A stretch of DNA of 33,434 bases from Hyphomicrobiales bacterium (GTDB lineage Bacteria; Pseudomonadota; Alphaproteobacteria; Rhizobiales; Rhizobiaceae): contig UCEU01000029.1 of NCBI GenBank assembly GCA_900471485.1, positions 17,344 to 50,777 of the forward strand. Direction: 5' to 3'. Shown here in pieces: positions 1 to 6,626 of the stretch. The first letter of the stretch is position 1. Each line of letters begins with the position of its first letter. Below the pieces are notes generated by a model that was not told the DNA's origin, did not search any database, and was given only the letters and a program-made list of their open reading frames with translations. Made by a program: the position numbers and the translations under genes.

Positions 1-57
1 TGACTTGGTGAATATGCCGAATGCGCATCTGCGTCAATCCTGAAGGACTAGAACGAA

Positions 58-80
58 AAGGGCCGCACGAGGCGACCCTT
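58..80 (-). terminator. Candidate terminator of the 141-212 small ORF
   Basis: Read on the minus strand this is an 8-bp stem (AAGGGTCG/CGGCCCTT, one G-U pair) with a 7-base loop, followed by TTCGTTC. The G-U pair becomes a C-A mismatch on the plus strand, so the hairpin fits minus-strand RNA better. It lies about 60 bases downstream of the stop of the minus-strand small ORF. The T tract is short, so it is only a moderate intrinsic terminator. Confidence 0.45.
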
Positions 81-140
81 AACTGAGTTTTGGCCTGTAA
101 CCGGCCGGACCGCTTCAAAGCGATCCCAGGAAGGCGGGTT

Positions 141-212
141 TTAGAGCGAGGGCTGCCTCGCTTTCATCACCACTTCCAAGCCCGTTACGAGGTCCGAAAT
201 CTCATTAGACAT
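141..212 (-). CDS. Small ORF, 23 aa, unknown function, near-perfect extended SD
   Basis: A 23-codon ORF starting MSNEISDLVTG and ending in KARQPSL. I do not recognise it. Coding is suggested by the sequence before the ATG: on the minus strand, bases 230 to 213 read AAAGGAAGGTGATCC plus one base, which matches the complement of the 16S rRNA 3' tail (AAAGGAGGTGATCC) with one extra A. Upstream on the same strand, CTTGCA and TACCTT are separated by 17 bases (about 276 to 248) and could be a promoter. A hairpin terminator follows at 58-80. Promoter, SD, ORF and terminator would make a self-contained minigene. The peptide is mixed acidic and basic, with no signal peptide or membrane segment. It could also be a leader peptide or a non-coding transcript. 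The longer reading frame through this region is not supported. Confidence 0.45.
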   Translation of the reverse strand: MSNEISDLVTGLEVVMKARQPSL

Positions 213-331
213 CGGATCACCTTCCTTTCGTTCTGTTGTCGATAAGCAAAAGGTAAGATGATTTCCGCCGGATGCAAGGCCTAATTCCGTATCTGTGGAA
301 TTTACAACTCTCGCGTGATATCGATGGGGCC

Positions 332-422
332 GTGGGAGGGGAAAGCAGCGTCCGCCGTGCCAGCCGGCGGGATCGGGGAAGATGGGCAACCCCGACCGCG
401 GCGATCGGCCTCGCCGTCCCAC
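332..422 (+). ncRNA. Predicted structured 5' leader, three hairpins closed by P1
   Basis: The plus-strand RNA can fold into a four-way junction: P1 332-337/417-422 (GTGGGA/TCCCAC), P2 351-357/365-371 (7 bp, one G-U), P3 373-378/390-395 (TCGGGG/CCCCGA), and P4 399-404/411-416 (CGGCGA/TCGCCG), with P4 stacked directly on P1. The P2 loop TGCC (358-361) can pair with GGCA (385-388) in the P3 loop as a kissing interaction. The element ends one base before the SD sequence of the small ORF at 436, the position expected for a riboswitch or translational control element. A weak promoter (CTGTGG, 17 bases, TGATAT, 293-321) would start RNA just before P1. I cannot match it to a known riboswitch class. 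High local GC makes some fortuitous pairing likely. Confidence 0.5.
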
Positions 423-435
423 AAGGAGGTGAGCT

Positions 436-522
436 ATGTGGTTTCCACTTGGCATCACGCTTAGAGTAAGAAAAACCCGGACCAGCTGGCTGCTCGAGAT
501 CCGGGTCAATTTCTTAGGATAA
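436..522 (+). CDS. Small basic peptide ORF, 28 aa, with perfect SD
   Basis: A 28-codon ORF beginning MWFPLGITLRVRKTR. It has two Trp, one acidic residue and five Arg/Lys, and is amphipathic with hydrophobic stretches (residues 2-9 and 18-28). The start is set by AAGGAGGTGA at 423-432, a ten-base match to the anti-SD of 16S rRNA, four bases before the ATG. A highly foldable leader precedes it (332-422). The second half of the ORF (about 466-522) lies opposite a well-supported minus-strand sRNA, so the mRNA and sRNA would share a long duplex. I do not recognise a family. The arrangement resembles type I toxin-antitoxin or leader-peptide loci, but that is inference. The alternative is that the ORF is fortuitous and only the sRNA is real. 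Confidence 0.45.
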   Translation: MWFPLGITLRVRKTRTSWLLEIRVNFLG

Positions 523-556
523 GCAAACGGGAGGCAGGCAGCAACCTGCCTCCTAC
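466..556 (-). ncRNA. Candidate trans/cis-acting sRNA of about 90 nt
   Basis: A minus-strand transcription unit with every hallmark of a rhizobial sRNA. It has a CTTGAT-N17-TTATAT promoter at 591-563, a predicted start near 556, a first hairpin of 8 perfect base pairs (531-538/545-552, loop of six), a single-stranded linker, and a terminal hairpin with a T run at 471-506. Near its 5' end it carries an AGGAGG-rich segment. No ORF of note lies inside. The 3' half is antisense to codons of the 28-aa ORF at 436-522. Size and architecture resemble the alpha-proteobacterial alpha-r sRNA families, but I cannot assign it to one without a covariance search. Confidence 0.6.
471..506 (-). terminator. Intrinsic terminator of the minus-strand sRNA
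   Basis: On the minus strand, ACCCGGA (506-500) pairs with TCCGGGT (481-475) in a 7-bp perfect stem, followed directly by TTTTTCTTAC. The 18-base loop contains the palindrome CCAGCTGG. The T tract exists only on the minus strand, which fixes the direction of transcription. Confidence 0.65.
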
Positions 557-562
557 TCCTGA

Positions 563-591
563 ATATAAGGCATTCCCGCATTTCCATCAAG
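563..591 (-). promoter_or_regulatory. Sigma-70-type promoter of the sRNA
   Basis: On the minus strand, CTTGAT (591-586), a 17-base spacer (585-569) and TTATAT (568-563). This matches the rhizobial housekeeping consensus CTTGAC-N17-CTATAT at five of six positions in each hexamer with ideal spacing. The predicted start is around 556, giving an RNA that ends at the 471-506 terminator. Confidence 0.65.
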
Positions 592-800
592 GCGGTCGCC
601 CGGCATGCATTCTTGCGATGCCATCCTCTCGAAACAACTCGTCCCGTTCACGCAAGTTGATCGGCGCAATGCCGAAAAAAGGTCATCTTCCGCTTGCAAG
701 CGATACCGGTGTTTCGGTTTTGTTAACCATCCGATTCGACAATCATCGGTGCGTTCAAAGCATTATCCCGCTTCGGATCGCGGGTGCGGAGTGAGAGAGC
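592..800. other. Intergenic region before the 801 gene; palindromes only
   Basis: I see no supported gene here. The region contains a perfect 12-bp palindrome CGCTTGCAAGCG (691-702), nested inside a longer potential stem formed by CCGAAA near 672 and TTTCGG near 713-718, which is followed by TTTTGTT. This could be a terminator-like structure or an operator. The promoter of the 801 gene should lie here, but no hexamer pair is convincing. The ORFs that cover this stretch are poor in coding character. Confidence 0.4.
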
Positions 801-1610
801 ATGTGTCGCTGGGCTGCCTATCGCGGAAAACCCCTCTACCTTGAGGAGCTGGTATCCTCGCCTGCGCACTCCCTGATCGAACAATCCCACTGTGCTACCC
901 GCGCCAAGACCGCCACCAATGGTGATGGCTTCGGTATCGCCTGGTATGGCGATCACCCCGAACCCGGCCGTTATCGCGATACGCTGCCCGCCTGGTCGGA
1001 CTGCAACCTGAAAAGCATCGCGCGGCAGATCAGCTCGCCGCTGTTCCTTGCCCACGTCCGCGCGGCCACCGGCGGAGGCACGCGGCGCGACAACTGTCAT
1101 CCCTTCGTCTTTGCCAACTGGTCGTTCATGCACAATGGCCAGATAGCAGGCTTCGAGCGTCTCCGCCGGCCGATGGAGGCGATGCTCGACGACCATCTCT
1201 TCGACGCCCGCGGCGGCACGACCGATTCCGAACTCATGTTCCTGCTCGCCCTGCAGTTCGGCCTGCGCCAGACCCCGACCGCGGCCATGGCGGAGATGAT
1301 CCGCTTCGTCGAAGGTCTGTCGGAGAACATTCTTGGCTCCGTGCTGGTGCGCTATACGGCCGCCTTCTCCGACGGCAAGTCGCTCTATGCCATCCGCTAC
1401 GCAACCGATCGCAAGGCGCCGACGCTGTACGCCTCGCCGATGGGCAAGGGCCATTGCCTCGTCTCCGAGCCGCTCAATGACGACGTCGATGCCTGGGCGG
1501 AGATCCCCGACGGCAGCGCGGTAACGCTGACGGATAGCGGCCTCGATGTCATGCCGTTCCAGCCGATGGAAGCGGTAGCAAAGGCCGAGCCGGTCGCTAT
1601 CCCTGCCTGA
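801..1610 (+). CDS. Class II glutamine amidotransferase-like protein (YafJ/EgtC-type)
   Basis: A 269-aa protein of the N-terminal nucleophile (Ntn) amidohydrolase superfamily. After Met removal, Cys2 (MCRWAAYRG) would be the catalytic nucleophile. NGDGFGIAWYGD (about residues 40-51), FLAHVRAATGG (about 78-88) and FMHNGQIAGF (about 110-119) are the usual glutamine-site motifs. Such stand-alone domains hydrolyse gamma-glutamyl amides. The closest characterised relatives I recall are E. coli YafJ (unknown role) and mycobacterial EgtC, which removes glutamate during ergothioneine synthesis. No egtB or egtD is visible here, so I do not call it egtC. The start is fixed by the Cys2 requirement, with GGAG about ten bases upstream. 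The gene is convergent with coaBC and their 3' ends overlap by 14 bases, so neither has room for its own terminator. Confidence 0.85.
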   Translation: MCRWAAYRGKPLYLEELVSSPAHSLIEQSHCATRAKTATNGDGFGIAWYGDHPEPGRYRDTLPAWSDCNLKSIARQISSPLFLAHVRAATGGGTRRDNCHPFVFANWSFMHNGQIAGFERLRRPMEAMLDDHLFDARGGTTDSELMFLLALQFGLRQTPTAAMAEMIRFVEGLSENILGSVLVRYTAAFSDGKSLYAIRYATDRKAPTLYASPMGKGHCLVSEPLNDDVDAWAEIPDGSAVTLTDSGLDVMPFQPMEAVAKAEPVAIPA

Positions 1611-2808
1611 GACGTTCAGCGATTAGCTCCGCCAGCTTGGCCGCGACGTCGTCCTTCGCCATGTCGGGCCACTGCTCGACCCCACTGCGGCTGACGATCT
1701 TCACGCGATTGCGCGCACCGCCCATGATACCGGTCGAGGGCGAAACGTCGTTGGCGACGATCATGTCGGCGCCCTTGCGCTCCAGCTTCGCCTTGGCATT
1801 GCTGTCCACGTCCTGGGTCTCGGCCGCGAAGCCGACCACCAGCTTCGGCCGCATCGTGTGATGGCCGATGGTCTTCAGGATATCCGGGTTCTCGGTCAGC
1901 GCCAGCGTCGGGATGGATTCGCCCGGATGCTTCTTGATCTTCTGGTCGGAAGCCGAGGCGACGCGCCAGTCGGCGACGGCCGCGACCATCACCGCGATGT
2001 CGGCGGGAAGGGCGGTCAGCACCGCGTCGCGCATCTCTTCCGCACGCTCGACATGAATGGTCCTGACGCCGGCGGGATCGGCGATCGTTACCGGCCCCGA
2101 GACCAGCGTCACGTCGGCGCCGAGCCGTGCCAGCGCCGCGGCGATGGCATGCCCCTGGCGGCCTGACGAGCGGTTGGCGATATAGCGAACCGGGTCGATC
2201 GGCTCATGCGTCGGACCCGAGGTCACGATCGCCTTGCGGCCGGCGAGCGGCTTGGCGGTGGTGTCTAGGATCACCTCGGCGGCCGCCACGATATCCAACG
2301 GCTCAGCCATGCGGCCCACACCCGCTTCCCGGCTCTCCGCCATCTCGCCCGCCATCGGGCCGACGAAACGGATACCGTCGGCTCGAAGCGTTTCGACATT
2401 GCGCTTGGTCGCAGCATGGCTCCACATATGCGGGTTCATCGCGGGTGCGATCAGCACCGGCTTGTCGGTGGCAAGCAGCACCGTCGAGGCGAGATCGTCG
2501 GCAAGCCCGTTGGCCATCTTCGCCATAAGGTCGGCGGTGGCGGGCGCGACCAGCACAAGATCGCAATCACGCGCCAGGCGGATGTGTCCGACATCCTGCT
2601 CGTCCTGACGCGAGAAGAGATCGGTGAAAACATGATCGGCGGCGAGCGCACCGACGGCGAGCGGCGTCACGAATTCCTGCGCACCCGAGGTCATCACCGG
2701 CCGCACAGCAGCGCCGCGCTCGCGCAGCCGCCGGACCAGGTCGAGGCTCTTATAGGCCGCGATGCCGCCCGAGATGATGAGGAGGATGCGTTTGCCGCTG
2801 AAAACCAT
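1597..2808 (-). CDS. coaBC: Bifunctional PPC decarboxylase / phosphopantothenate-cysteine ligase
   Basis: A 403-aa CoaBC (Dfp) for two consecutive steps of coenzyme A synthesis: ligation of cysteine to 4'-phosphopantothenate (C-terminal CoaB) and FMN-dependent decarboxylation (N-terminal CoaC). Visible motifs are the flavoprotein SGGIAAYKS near the N terminus, GHIRLARD with the catalytic His, APAMNPHMW, a GEMAESREAGVGRMAEP segment at the CoaC substrate flap, and the CoaB hallmark TSGPTHEPIDPVRYIANRSSG near mid-protein. I chose ATG 2808 (MVFSGKRILL); the frame extends to a TTG at 2841 but that extension has no homology value. The SD is weak. In other rhizobia coaBC follows ubiE-ubiB directly; here about 15 kb separates them. 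Confidence 0.93.
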   Translation of the reverse strand: MVFSGKRILLIISGGIAAYKSLDLVRRLRERGAAVRPVMTSGAQEFVTPLAVGALAADHVFTDLFSRQDEQDVGHIRLARDCDLVLVAPATADLMAKMANGLADDLASTVLLATDKPVLIAPAMNPHMWSHAATKRNVETLRADGIRFVGPMAGEMAESREAGVGRMAEPLDIVAAAEVILDTTAKPLAGRKAIVTSGPTHEPIDPVRYIANRSSGRQGHAIAAALARLGADVTLVSGPVTIADPAGVRTIHVERAEEMRDAVLTALPADIAVMVAAVADWRVASASDQKIKKHPGESIPTLALTENPDILKTIGHHTMRPKLVVGFAAETQDVDSNAKAKLERKGADMIVANDVSPSTGIMGGARNRVKIVSRSGVEQWPDMAKDDVAAKLAELIAERLRQG

Positions 2809-2925
2809 GACGCCTGCTCGCAGAAAAATTCTCTGGCGCAAACCCTAAGCCTTTGGCGGATATTAAGCAATCGGCGCCGGCCGACCACTGGCCGTTCAGG
2901 CGGGCTGCAGCTGCCTCCTCACTCC

Positions 2926-3825
2926 CTATTCCTGAACGATCCCGACACAGAAATCGATGAACGCCCTGACTTTCGCCGGCACATGCTGGCGGGAAGGATA
3001 GAAAGCGTAGAGCGGGAAGGTCTCGTCGGGCCAATCCGGAAACAGGTCGATCAGCTGGCCGCTTTCCAGATAGTCCTGCATCCCAAGCGAAAACACCTGC
3101 GCGATGCCGATCCCGGCAAGGCAGGTGGCGAGCGTCGTGCCGGCGTCGTTGACGAGAATGCGTCCGCGCGTCTCGATCGGCACGACCTCGGCGCCACGCC
3201 GCAATTCCCATTCGAAGGGACGCCCGGTGAGTGAATCCCGGAACTGGATGCAGGTGTGGTCGGCAAGATCGCCGGGTGCCATCGGCTGCCCATGCTTGGC
3301 GAGATAGCCAGGCGCCGCGATGGTGATCACCCGCGTGCGCATCAGGAGCCGCGAGATCAGCGTGGTCTGCGCGGGATCGCCGAAGCGCACCGCCACGTCC
3401 ATGCCGTCGGCCACCAGATCGCCGATCTCGTTGCGGGTGATGATCTCGATCTGCAGCTCGGGATAGAGATCGAGAAACGCGCCGAGCCTGGGCCCGAGAA
3501 CCAGTCGCGAGAAATACGGATCGACATTGACCCTGAGCCGCCCGCGCACCGACTGCGCCACGCCCGAGGCCGCCATCGCCGCTTCCTCGATGCCGCTCAG
3601 GAGCGGCGCCACCTGCTCATAAAAGCGGGCGCCGTCGTCGGTCAGGCGCATGGTGCGGGTGGTGCGGTCGAGCAGCCGCAAGCCGATGCGGCCTTCCAGC
3701 CGGGCGATGGCGCGGCTGACGCCTGATGGCGACAGGCCCATCGCATCCGCCGCCCGCGCGAAGCTGCCGCTTTCGATCACCGCCGCCAGCACACTCACCC
3801 CGTTCAGCAATCGTCCGTCGAACAT
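2926..3825 (-). CDS. LysR-family transcriptional regulator
   Basis: A 299-aa LysR-type regulator (LTTR). The N-terminal winged helix is typical (LAAVIESGSFARAADAMGLSPSGVSRAIARLEGRIG, residues about 13-48, shown in part by SFARAADAMGLS), followed by the linker RTTRTMRLTDDG and a periplasmic-binding-like effector domain (RGRLRVNVDPYF onward). It belongs to the CrgA/AaeR-like branch by its RTTR...TDDG linker. It is divergent from the NmrA-like reductase at 3938 with a 112-base intergenic region carrying a T-N11-A inverted repeat, so it probably controls that gene and itself. The effector is unknown. The ATG start at 3825 agrees with normal LTTR N termini. Confidence 0.88.
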   Translation of the reverse strand: MFDGRLLNGVSVLAAVIESGSFARAADAMGLSPSGVSRAIARLEGRIGLRLLDRTTRTMRLTDDGARFYEQVAPLLSGIEEAAMAASGVAQSVRGRLRVNVDPYFSRLVLGPRLGAFLDLYPELQIEIITRNEIGDLVADGMDVAVRFGDPAQTTLISRLLMRTRVITIAAPGYLAKHGQPMAPGDLADHTCIQFRDSLTGRPFEWELRRGAEVVPIETRGRILVNDAGTTLATCLAGIGIAQVFSLGMQDYLESGQLIDLFPDWPDETFPLYAFYPSRQHVPAKVRAFIDFCVGIVQE

Positions 3826-3836
3826 CGATCAATCCG

Positions 3837-3849
3837 TGATTTTCAGTCA
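3837..3849. promoter_or_regulatory. LysR box (TGA-N7-TCA)
   Basis: GTGA (3836-3839) and TCAC (3847-3850) form an inverted repeat whose core TGATTTTCAGTCA has the T-N11-A form of LTTR sites. It starts 11 bases upstream of the LysR start codon and about 90 bases from the divergent reductase gene. Autoregulation and control of the neighbour are inferred from position. Confidence 0.5.
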
Positions 3850-3937
3850 CCAATACCATGACATATGAGCACTTCAATCAAAGATCGGAAAGGATCATTT
3901 TGCGGGCGAACGGAAAACGGAACCAAAGGAGTTTCCA

Positions 3938-4792
3938 ATGTTCGCCATTACAGGAGTAACCGGACAGGTCGGCGGCATCGTCGCCACGCAGCTGCTGCAG
4001 ACGGGTTTGCCGGTGCGCGCCATCCTTCGCAACGCCGAGAAAGGCAAGGCCTGGCGCGAGCGGGGCGCCGAACTGGCGCTGGCCGACATGACCGATGCTA
4101 ATGCGCTAACCGCCGCCTTCACCGGTGCGGAGGGCGTCTTCCTGCTGATCCCGCCGACCTTCGACCCGACATCAGGCTTCCCGGAAGTGCGCGCCGTCAT
4201 TGCCGCCTTGAAGACGGCGCTGTTGCGGGCGCGACCGGAAAGGGTCGTCTGCCTCTCCACCATCGGCGCGCAGGCCAAGGAGCCGAATCTGCTCAGTCAG
4301 CTGGGCCTCGTCGAGCGGGAGCTGTCGGGCCTGCCGCTGCCGATCGCCTTCCTCCGCGCCGCCTGGTTCATGGAGAACGCCGCATGGGATTTGGCGGCCG
4401 CGCGCGAGGTCGGCGTCATCGCAAGCTTTCTCCAGCCGCTCGACCAGGCCTATCCGATGGTCTCGGTCGCCGATGTCGGCGAAAGGGCAGCGTCACTGTT
4501 GCGGGAGAACTGGACCGGCAAGCGCATCGTCGAGCTGCAGGGCCCGGAGAAGGTAACACCTGCCGATATCGCCGCTGCCTTCTCCAAGGTTCTCGGCAAG
4601 CCGGTCAGCGCGGAAGTCGTCGCGCGCGAGAGCTGGGAGGAGCTTTTCGAAGGGCAGGGCATGCGCAACCCCATGCCACGCATCCGCATGATCGACGGTT
4701 TCAACGAGGGCTGGATCCGCTTCGAAGGCCAGCCCGAGAGGGGGTCGACAACGCTGGAGACAGCCATTCGCCGGCTGGTCGAAGCCGCCTGA
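3938..4792 (+). CDS. NmrA-like NAD(P)-binding reductase
   Basis: A 284-aa atypical SDR of the NmrA/TMR (SDR_a5) group, which includes NAD(P)H:quinone oxidoreductase 2-like and azoreductase-like enzymes. The dinucleotide motif GVTGQVGG is at residues about 6-13. AILRNAEKGKAW (about 30-41) gives a basic patch compatible with NADPH preference, and GVFLLIPPTFDP (about 68-79) is typical of the subgroup. The C-terminal half (SAEVVARESWEELF) is the small substrate domain. It is preceded by an excellent SD (AAAGGAG, seven bases before ATG). It stands opposite the LysR at 2926-3825 and is probably its target. The substrate cannot be predicted. A strong hairpin at 4801 ends the transcript. Confidence 0.82.
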   Translation: MFAITGVTGQVGGIVATQLLQTGLPVRAILRNAEKGKAWRERGAELALADMTDANALTAAFTGAEGVFLLIPPTFDPTSGFPEVRAVIAALKTALLRARPERVVCLSTIGAQAKEPNLLSQLGLVERELSGLPLPIAFLRAAWFMENAAWDLAAAREVGVIASFLQPLDQAYPMVSVADVGERAASLLRENWTGKRIVELQGPEKVTPADIAAAFSKVLGKPVSAEVVARESWEELFEGQGMRNPMPRIRMIDGFNEGWIRFEGQPERGSTTLETAIRRLVEAA

Positions 4793-4800
4793 CACAAACG

Positions 4801-4831
4801 AAAGGCCGCGGACGAAACATCCGCGGCCTTT
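4801..4831. terminator. Bidirectional intrinsic terminator
   Basis: AAAGGCCGCGGA (4801-4812) pairs perfectly over 12 bp with TCCGCGGCCTTT (4820-4831), with a 7-base loop. The A and T ends act as U tracts in either direction. It sits between the convergent NmrA-like gene and the SDR gene at 4857 and can serve both. Confidence 0.85.
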
Positions 4832-4856
4832 CCATATCAACTGGACACACTCGATG

Positions 4857-5606
4857 TCAGAGATTGCTCATCCCGCCATCGATGACGAGTTCGCTGCCGA
4901 CGATATAGGCGGCCTCGTCGGAGGCGAGGAAGATCACGGTCTTGGCGACCTCTGCCGCGTCGCCGAAGCGGCCGACCGGGATTTGCGACTGGATATGATC
5001 GGCCATCGCCTTCGAATCCGCCTCCGATGCGCCGAGCTTGCTGTAGAGCGGCGTGGCGATCGGGCCGGGGCTGACGGCGTTGACGCGGATGCCGCGGCCG
5101 ATCAGTTCGCCGGACAGCGTCTTGGCAAGCGTCAGCAGGGCGCCCTTGGTCAGCGAATAGACGCTGGAGTTCGGCATGCCGATATGCGCGTTGATCGAGG
5201 TATTGAGCACGATCGCGGCCTGCTTGGAGAAGATCGGCAGCAGCGCCTGGATCAGAAAGAACGGACCCTTGACGTTGATCGCGATCGACTTGTCGAAGGC
5301 GGCCTCGCTCCATTGTTCGAGCGGGCCGAACTCGGCCACGCCGGCATTGACGAAGAGGATGTCGAGATGGCCGAAGGCTTGTCTGATGGCTTCGGCGACC
5401 ACCTGCTGCCCGGCGACATTGCCGGCGTCGGCCTGGATGACGATGGCCTTGTCGCCGAGTTCGGCGCGCGCGGCGGCGACGCTGTTGGCGCTGCTGCCTG
5501 TGATGGCGACGCGGGCGCCCTCGGCGATGAACTGGCGGGCGGTTTCAAGGCCGATGCCGCTGGTGCCGCCGGTGATAAGCGCAGTCTTGTTCTGAAGGCG
5601 TGACAT
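4857..5606 (-). CDS. Short-chain dehydrogenase/reductase (glucose/ribitol type)
   Basis: A 249-aa classical SDR. It has TGGTSGIGLE (cofactor, about residues 11-20), the NAG motif in FVNAGVAEFG, the catalytic Ser in LNTSINAHIG, YSLTKG with the catalytic Tyr and Lys, and SPGPIATPLY after the active site. The frame extends to 5642, but ATG 5606 (MSRLQNKTALITGG) has AAGGA at a good distance and gives the normal SDR length. It lies downstream of the second SDR (5738-6502) on the same strand, but a 131-base gap with a hairpin separates them, so co-transcription is uncertain. The substrate is unknown. Confidence 0.85.
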   Translation of the reverse strand: MSRLQNKTALITGGTSGIGLETARQFIAEGARVAITGSSANSVAAARAELGDKAIVIQADAGNVAGQQVVAEAIRQAFGHLDILFVNAGVAEFGPLEQWSEAAFDKSIAINVKGPFFLIQALLPIFSKQAAIVLNTSINAHIGMPNSSVYSLTKGALLTLAKTLSGELIGRGIRVNAVSPGPIATPLYSKLGASEADSKAMADHIQSQIPVGRFGDAAEVAKTVIFLASDEAAYIVGSELVIDGGMSNL

Positions 5607-5691
5607 GGATTGATATCCTTGTGGGGTGGGCTGCTTGCCCATGATGTGTTGTTGGGGGGGGCGGTCGGCAGAATGCCCTGCTGTTGGGTCG

Positions 5692-5723
5692 CGATCACCC
5701 CCTCCGAAAGGCGAAGGTGATCG
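5692..5723 (-). terminator. Hairpin between the two SDR genes
   Basis: CGATCACC (5692-5699) and GGTGATCG (5716-5723) are a perfect 8-bp inverted repeat with a 16-base spacer. It begins 14 bases beyond the stop of the upstream SDR gene on the minus strand. There is no T tract, so it may be a weak terminator, an RNA-stabilising hairpin or an operator for the downstream SDR. Confidence 0.35.
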
Positions 5724-5737
5724 AGCGAGTATGCGTA

Positions 5738-6502
5738 TCAGGTCCGGGTGATCGAGGCGCCGCCATCGACCAGCGAAGCCGTGCCGGTCACGAAGCTCGA
5801 ATCGTCCGAGGCGAGGTAGAGCACCGAGCGTGCCAGTTCATCAGGCGTTGCTACGCGCTTCAGCGCATGCAGGTTGGTGACGAAGCCCTGCTTGTCCGGC
5901 GTGTCGTTCATCTCGCGATACATGTCGGTATCGACGGCACCTGGGAGCACCGAGTTCACGCGCACGTTCTTCGGGCCGTATTCGGCGGCGAGCGCCTGCG
6001 TCAGGCCGATCAGGCCGGCCTTGCTGGCGGCGTAGGCTGCGACACCGGGGAAGGCGAAGCTGTAGCCGACGAAGGTCGAGGTGAAGATCACCGAGCCGCC
6101 GCCATTCTTCTCCATCTGGCCGATCTGGTGCTTGGCGGCAAGGAAGGAGGCCGTCAGGTTGATCGTCACGGCTTCGGTGAATCCGGCTTCGGAAACACCC
6201 GTGCTCGGGCCTGCCTCGCCGAGGATACCGGCATTGTTGAAGGCGATATCGAGCTTGCCGTAGCGTTCGACTGCGGCGGCGACCAGCGCCTTGTGATAAT
6301 CTTCCGAGCGCACGTCGCCGGCAACGGCGACTGCGTCTCCGCCAGCGGCCTTGATCTCCTCGACCAGGCTGTCGAGCTCGGCCTGACGGCGAGCACCGAC
6401 CACGACCTTGGCGCCTTCGGCGGCAAAGAGTTTGGCCGTTGCGCGGCCGATGCCTGCGCTGGCACCAGTGATGATGGCGACTTTTCCATTCAAGCGGTTC
6501 AT
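5738..6502 (-). CDS. Short-chain dehydrogenase/reductase
   Basis: A 254-aa classical SDR. The cofactor motif TGASAGIGRA starts near residue 13; VVVGARRQAELD suggests NADP(H); AFNNAGILGEAG holds the NNAG motif; TSTFVGYSFAFPGVAAYAASKAG contains the catalytic Ser and the YxxxK pair (AYAASKAG); it ends LVDGGASITRT. SD AAGGAG lies ten bases before the ATG. It is divergent from the LysR at 6627 across 124 bases with a palindromic site next to the LysR start, so it is the likely regulated target. Its role is likely redox conversion of a small alcohol or ketone; the substrate cannot be read. Confidence 0.87.
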   Translation of the reverse strand: MNRLNGKVAIITGASAGIGRATAKLFAAEGAKVVVGARRQAELDSLVEEIKAAGGDAVAVAGDVRSEDYHKALVAAAVERYGKLDIAFNNAGILGEAGPSTGVSEAGFTEAVTINLTASFLAAKHQIGQMEKNGGGSVIFTSTFVGYSFAFPGVAAYAASKAGLIGLTQALAAEYGPKNVRVNSVLPGAVDTDMYREMNDTPDKQGFVTNLHALKRVATPDELARSVLYLASDDSSFVTGTASLVDGGASITRT

Positions 6503-6609
6503 TCTTCCATCTCCTTTTTGGGTGGGGTCGGCGTTTGCCGCCCCGTTCGATGAGTGGAAGATGGCATTTTCCTTTTGTTCGGATTAGTCTCCAAATAGCG
6601 GAACTCGAA

Positions 6610-6624
6610 TTCGGAAATGCCGAA
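6610..6624. promoter_or_regulatory. LysR-type inverted repeat TTCGG-N5-CCGAA
   Basis: A perfect 5-5-5 inverted repeat ending two bases before the ATG of the LysR gene at 6627; its inner 13 bases have the T-N11-A form. It occupies the place of the SD, and no other SD is visible, so binding could block translation-start access or transcription. Autoregulation is inferred. Confidence 0.45.
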
Positions 6625-6626
6625 CG

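Noticed and set aside
213..230. Fragment of a 16S rRNA 3' end on the plus strand
   Set aside because: Only about 14 bases match, and the upstream sequence is not 16S; an extended SD of the minus-strand ORF explains it.
141..590. 149-aa minus-strand ORF
   Set aside because: It runs through the sRNA and the structured leader, has no SD at its start and no resemblance to a family; only its last 23 codons have a ribosome binding site.
723..1454. Minus-strand ORF opposite the amidotransferase
   Set aside because: No SD or family resemblance, and it covers a gene with clear catalytic motifs.
801..1610. egtC, ergothioneine biosynthesis
   Set aside because: The motif resemblance is general to class II amidotransferase-like proteins, no egtB or egtD is in the window, and it lies outside the catabolic operon.
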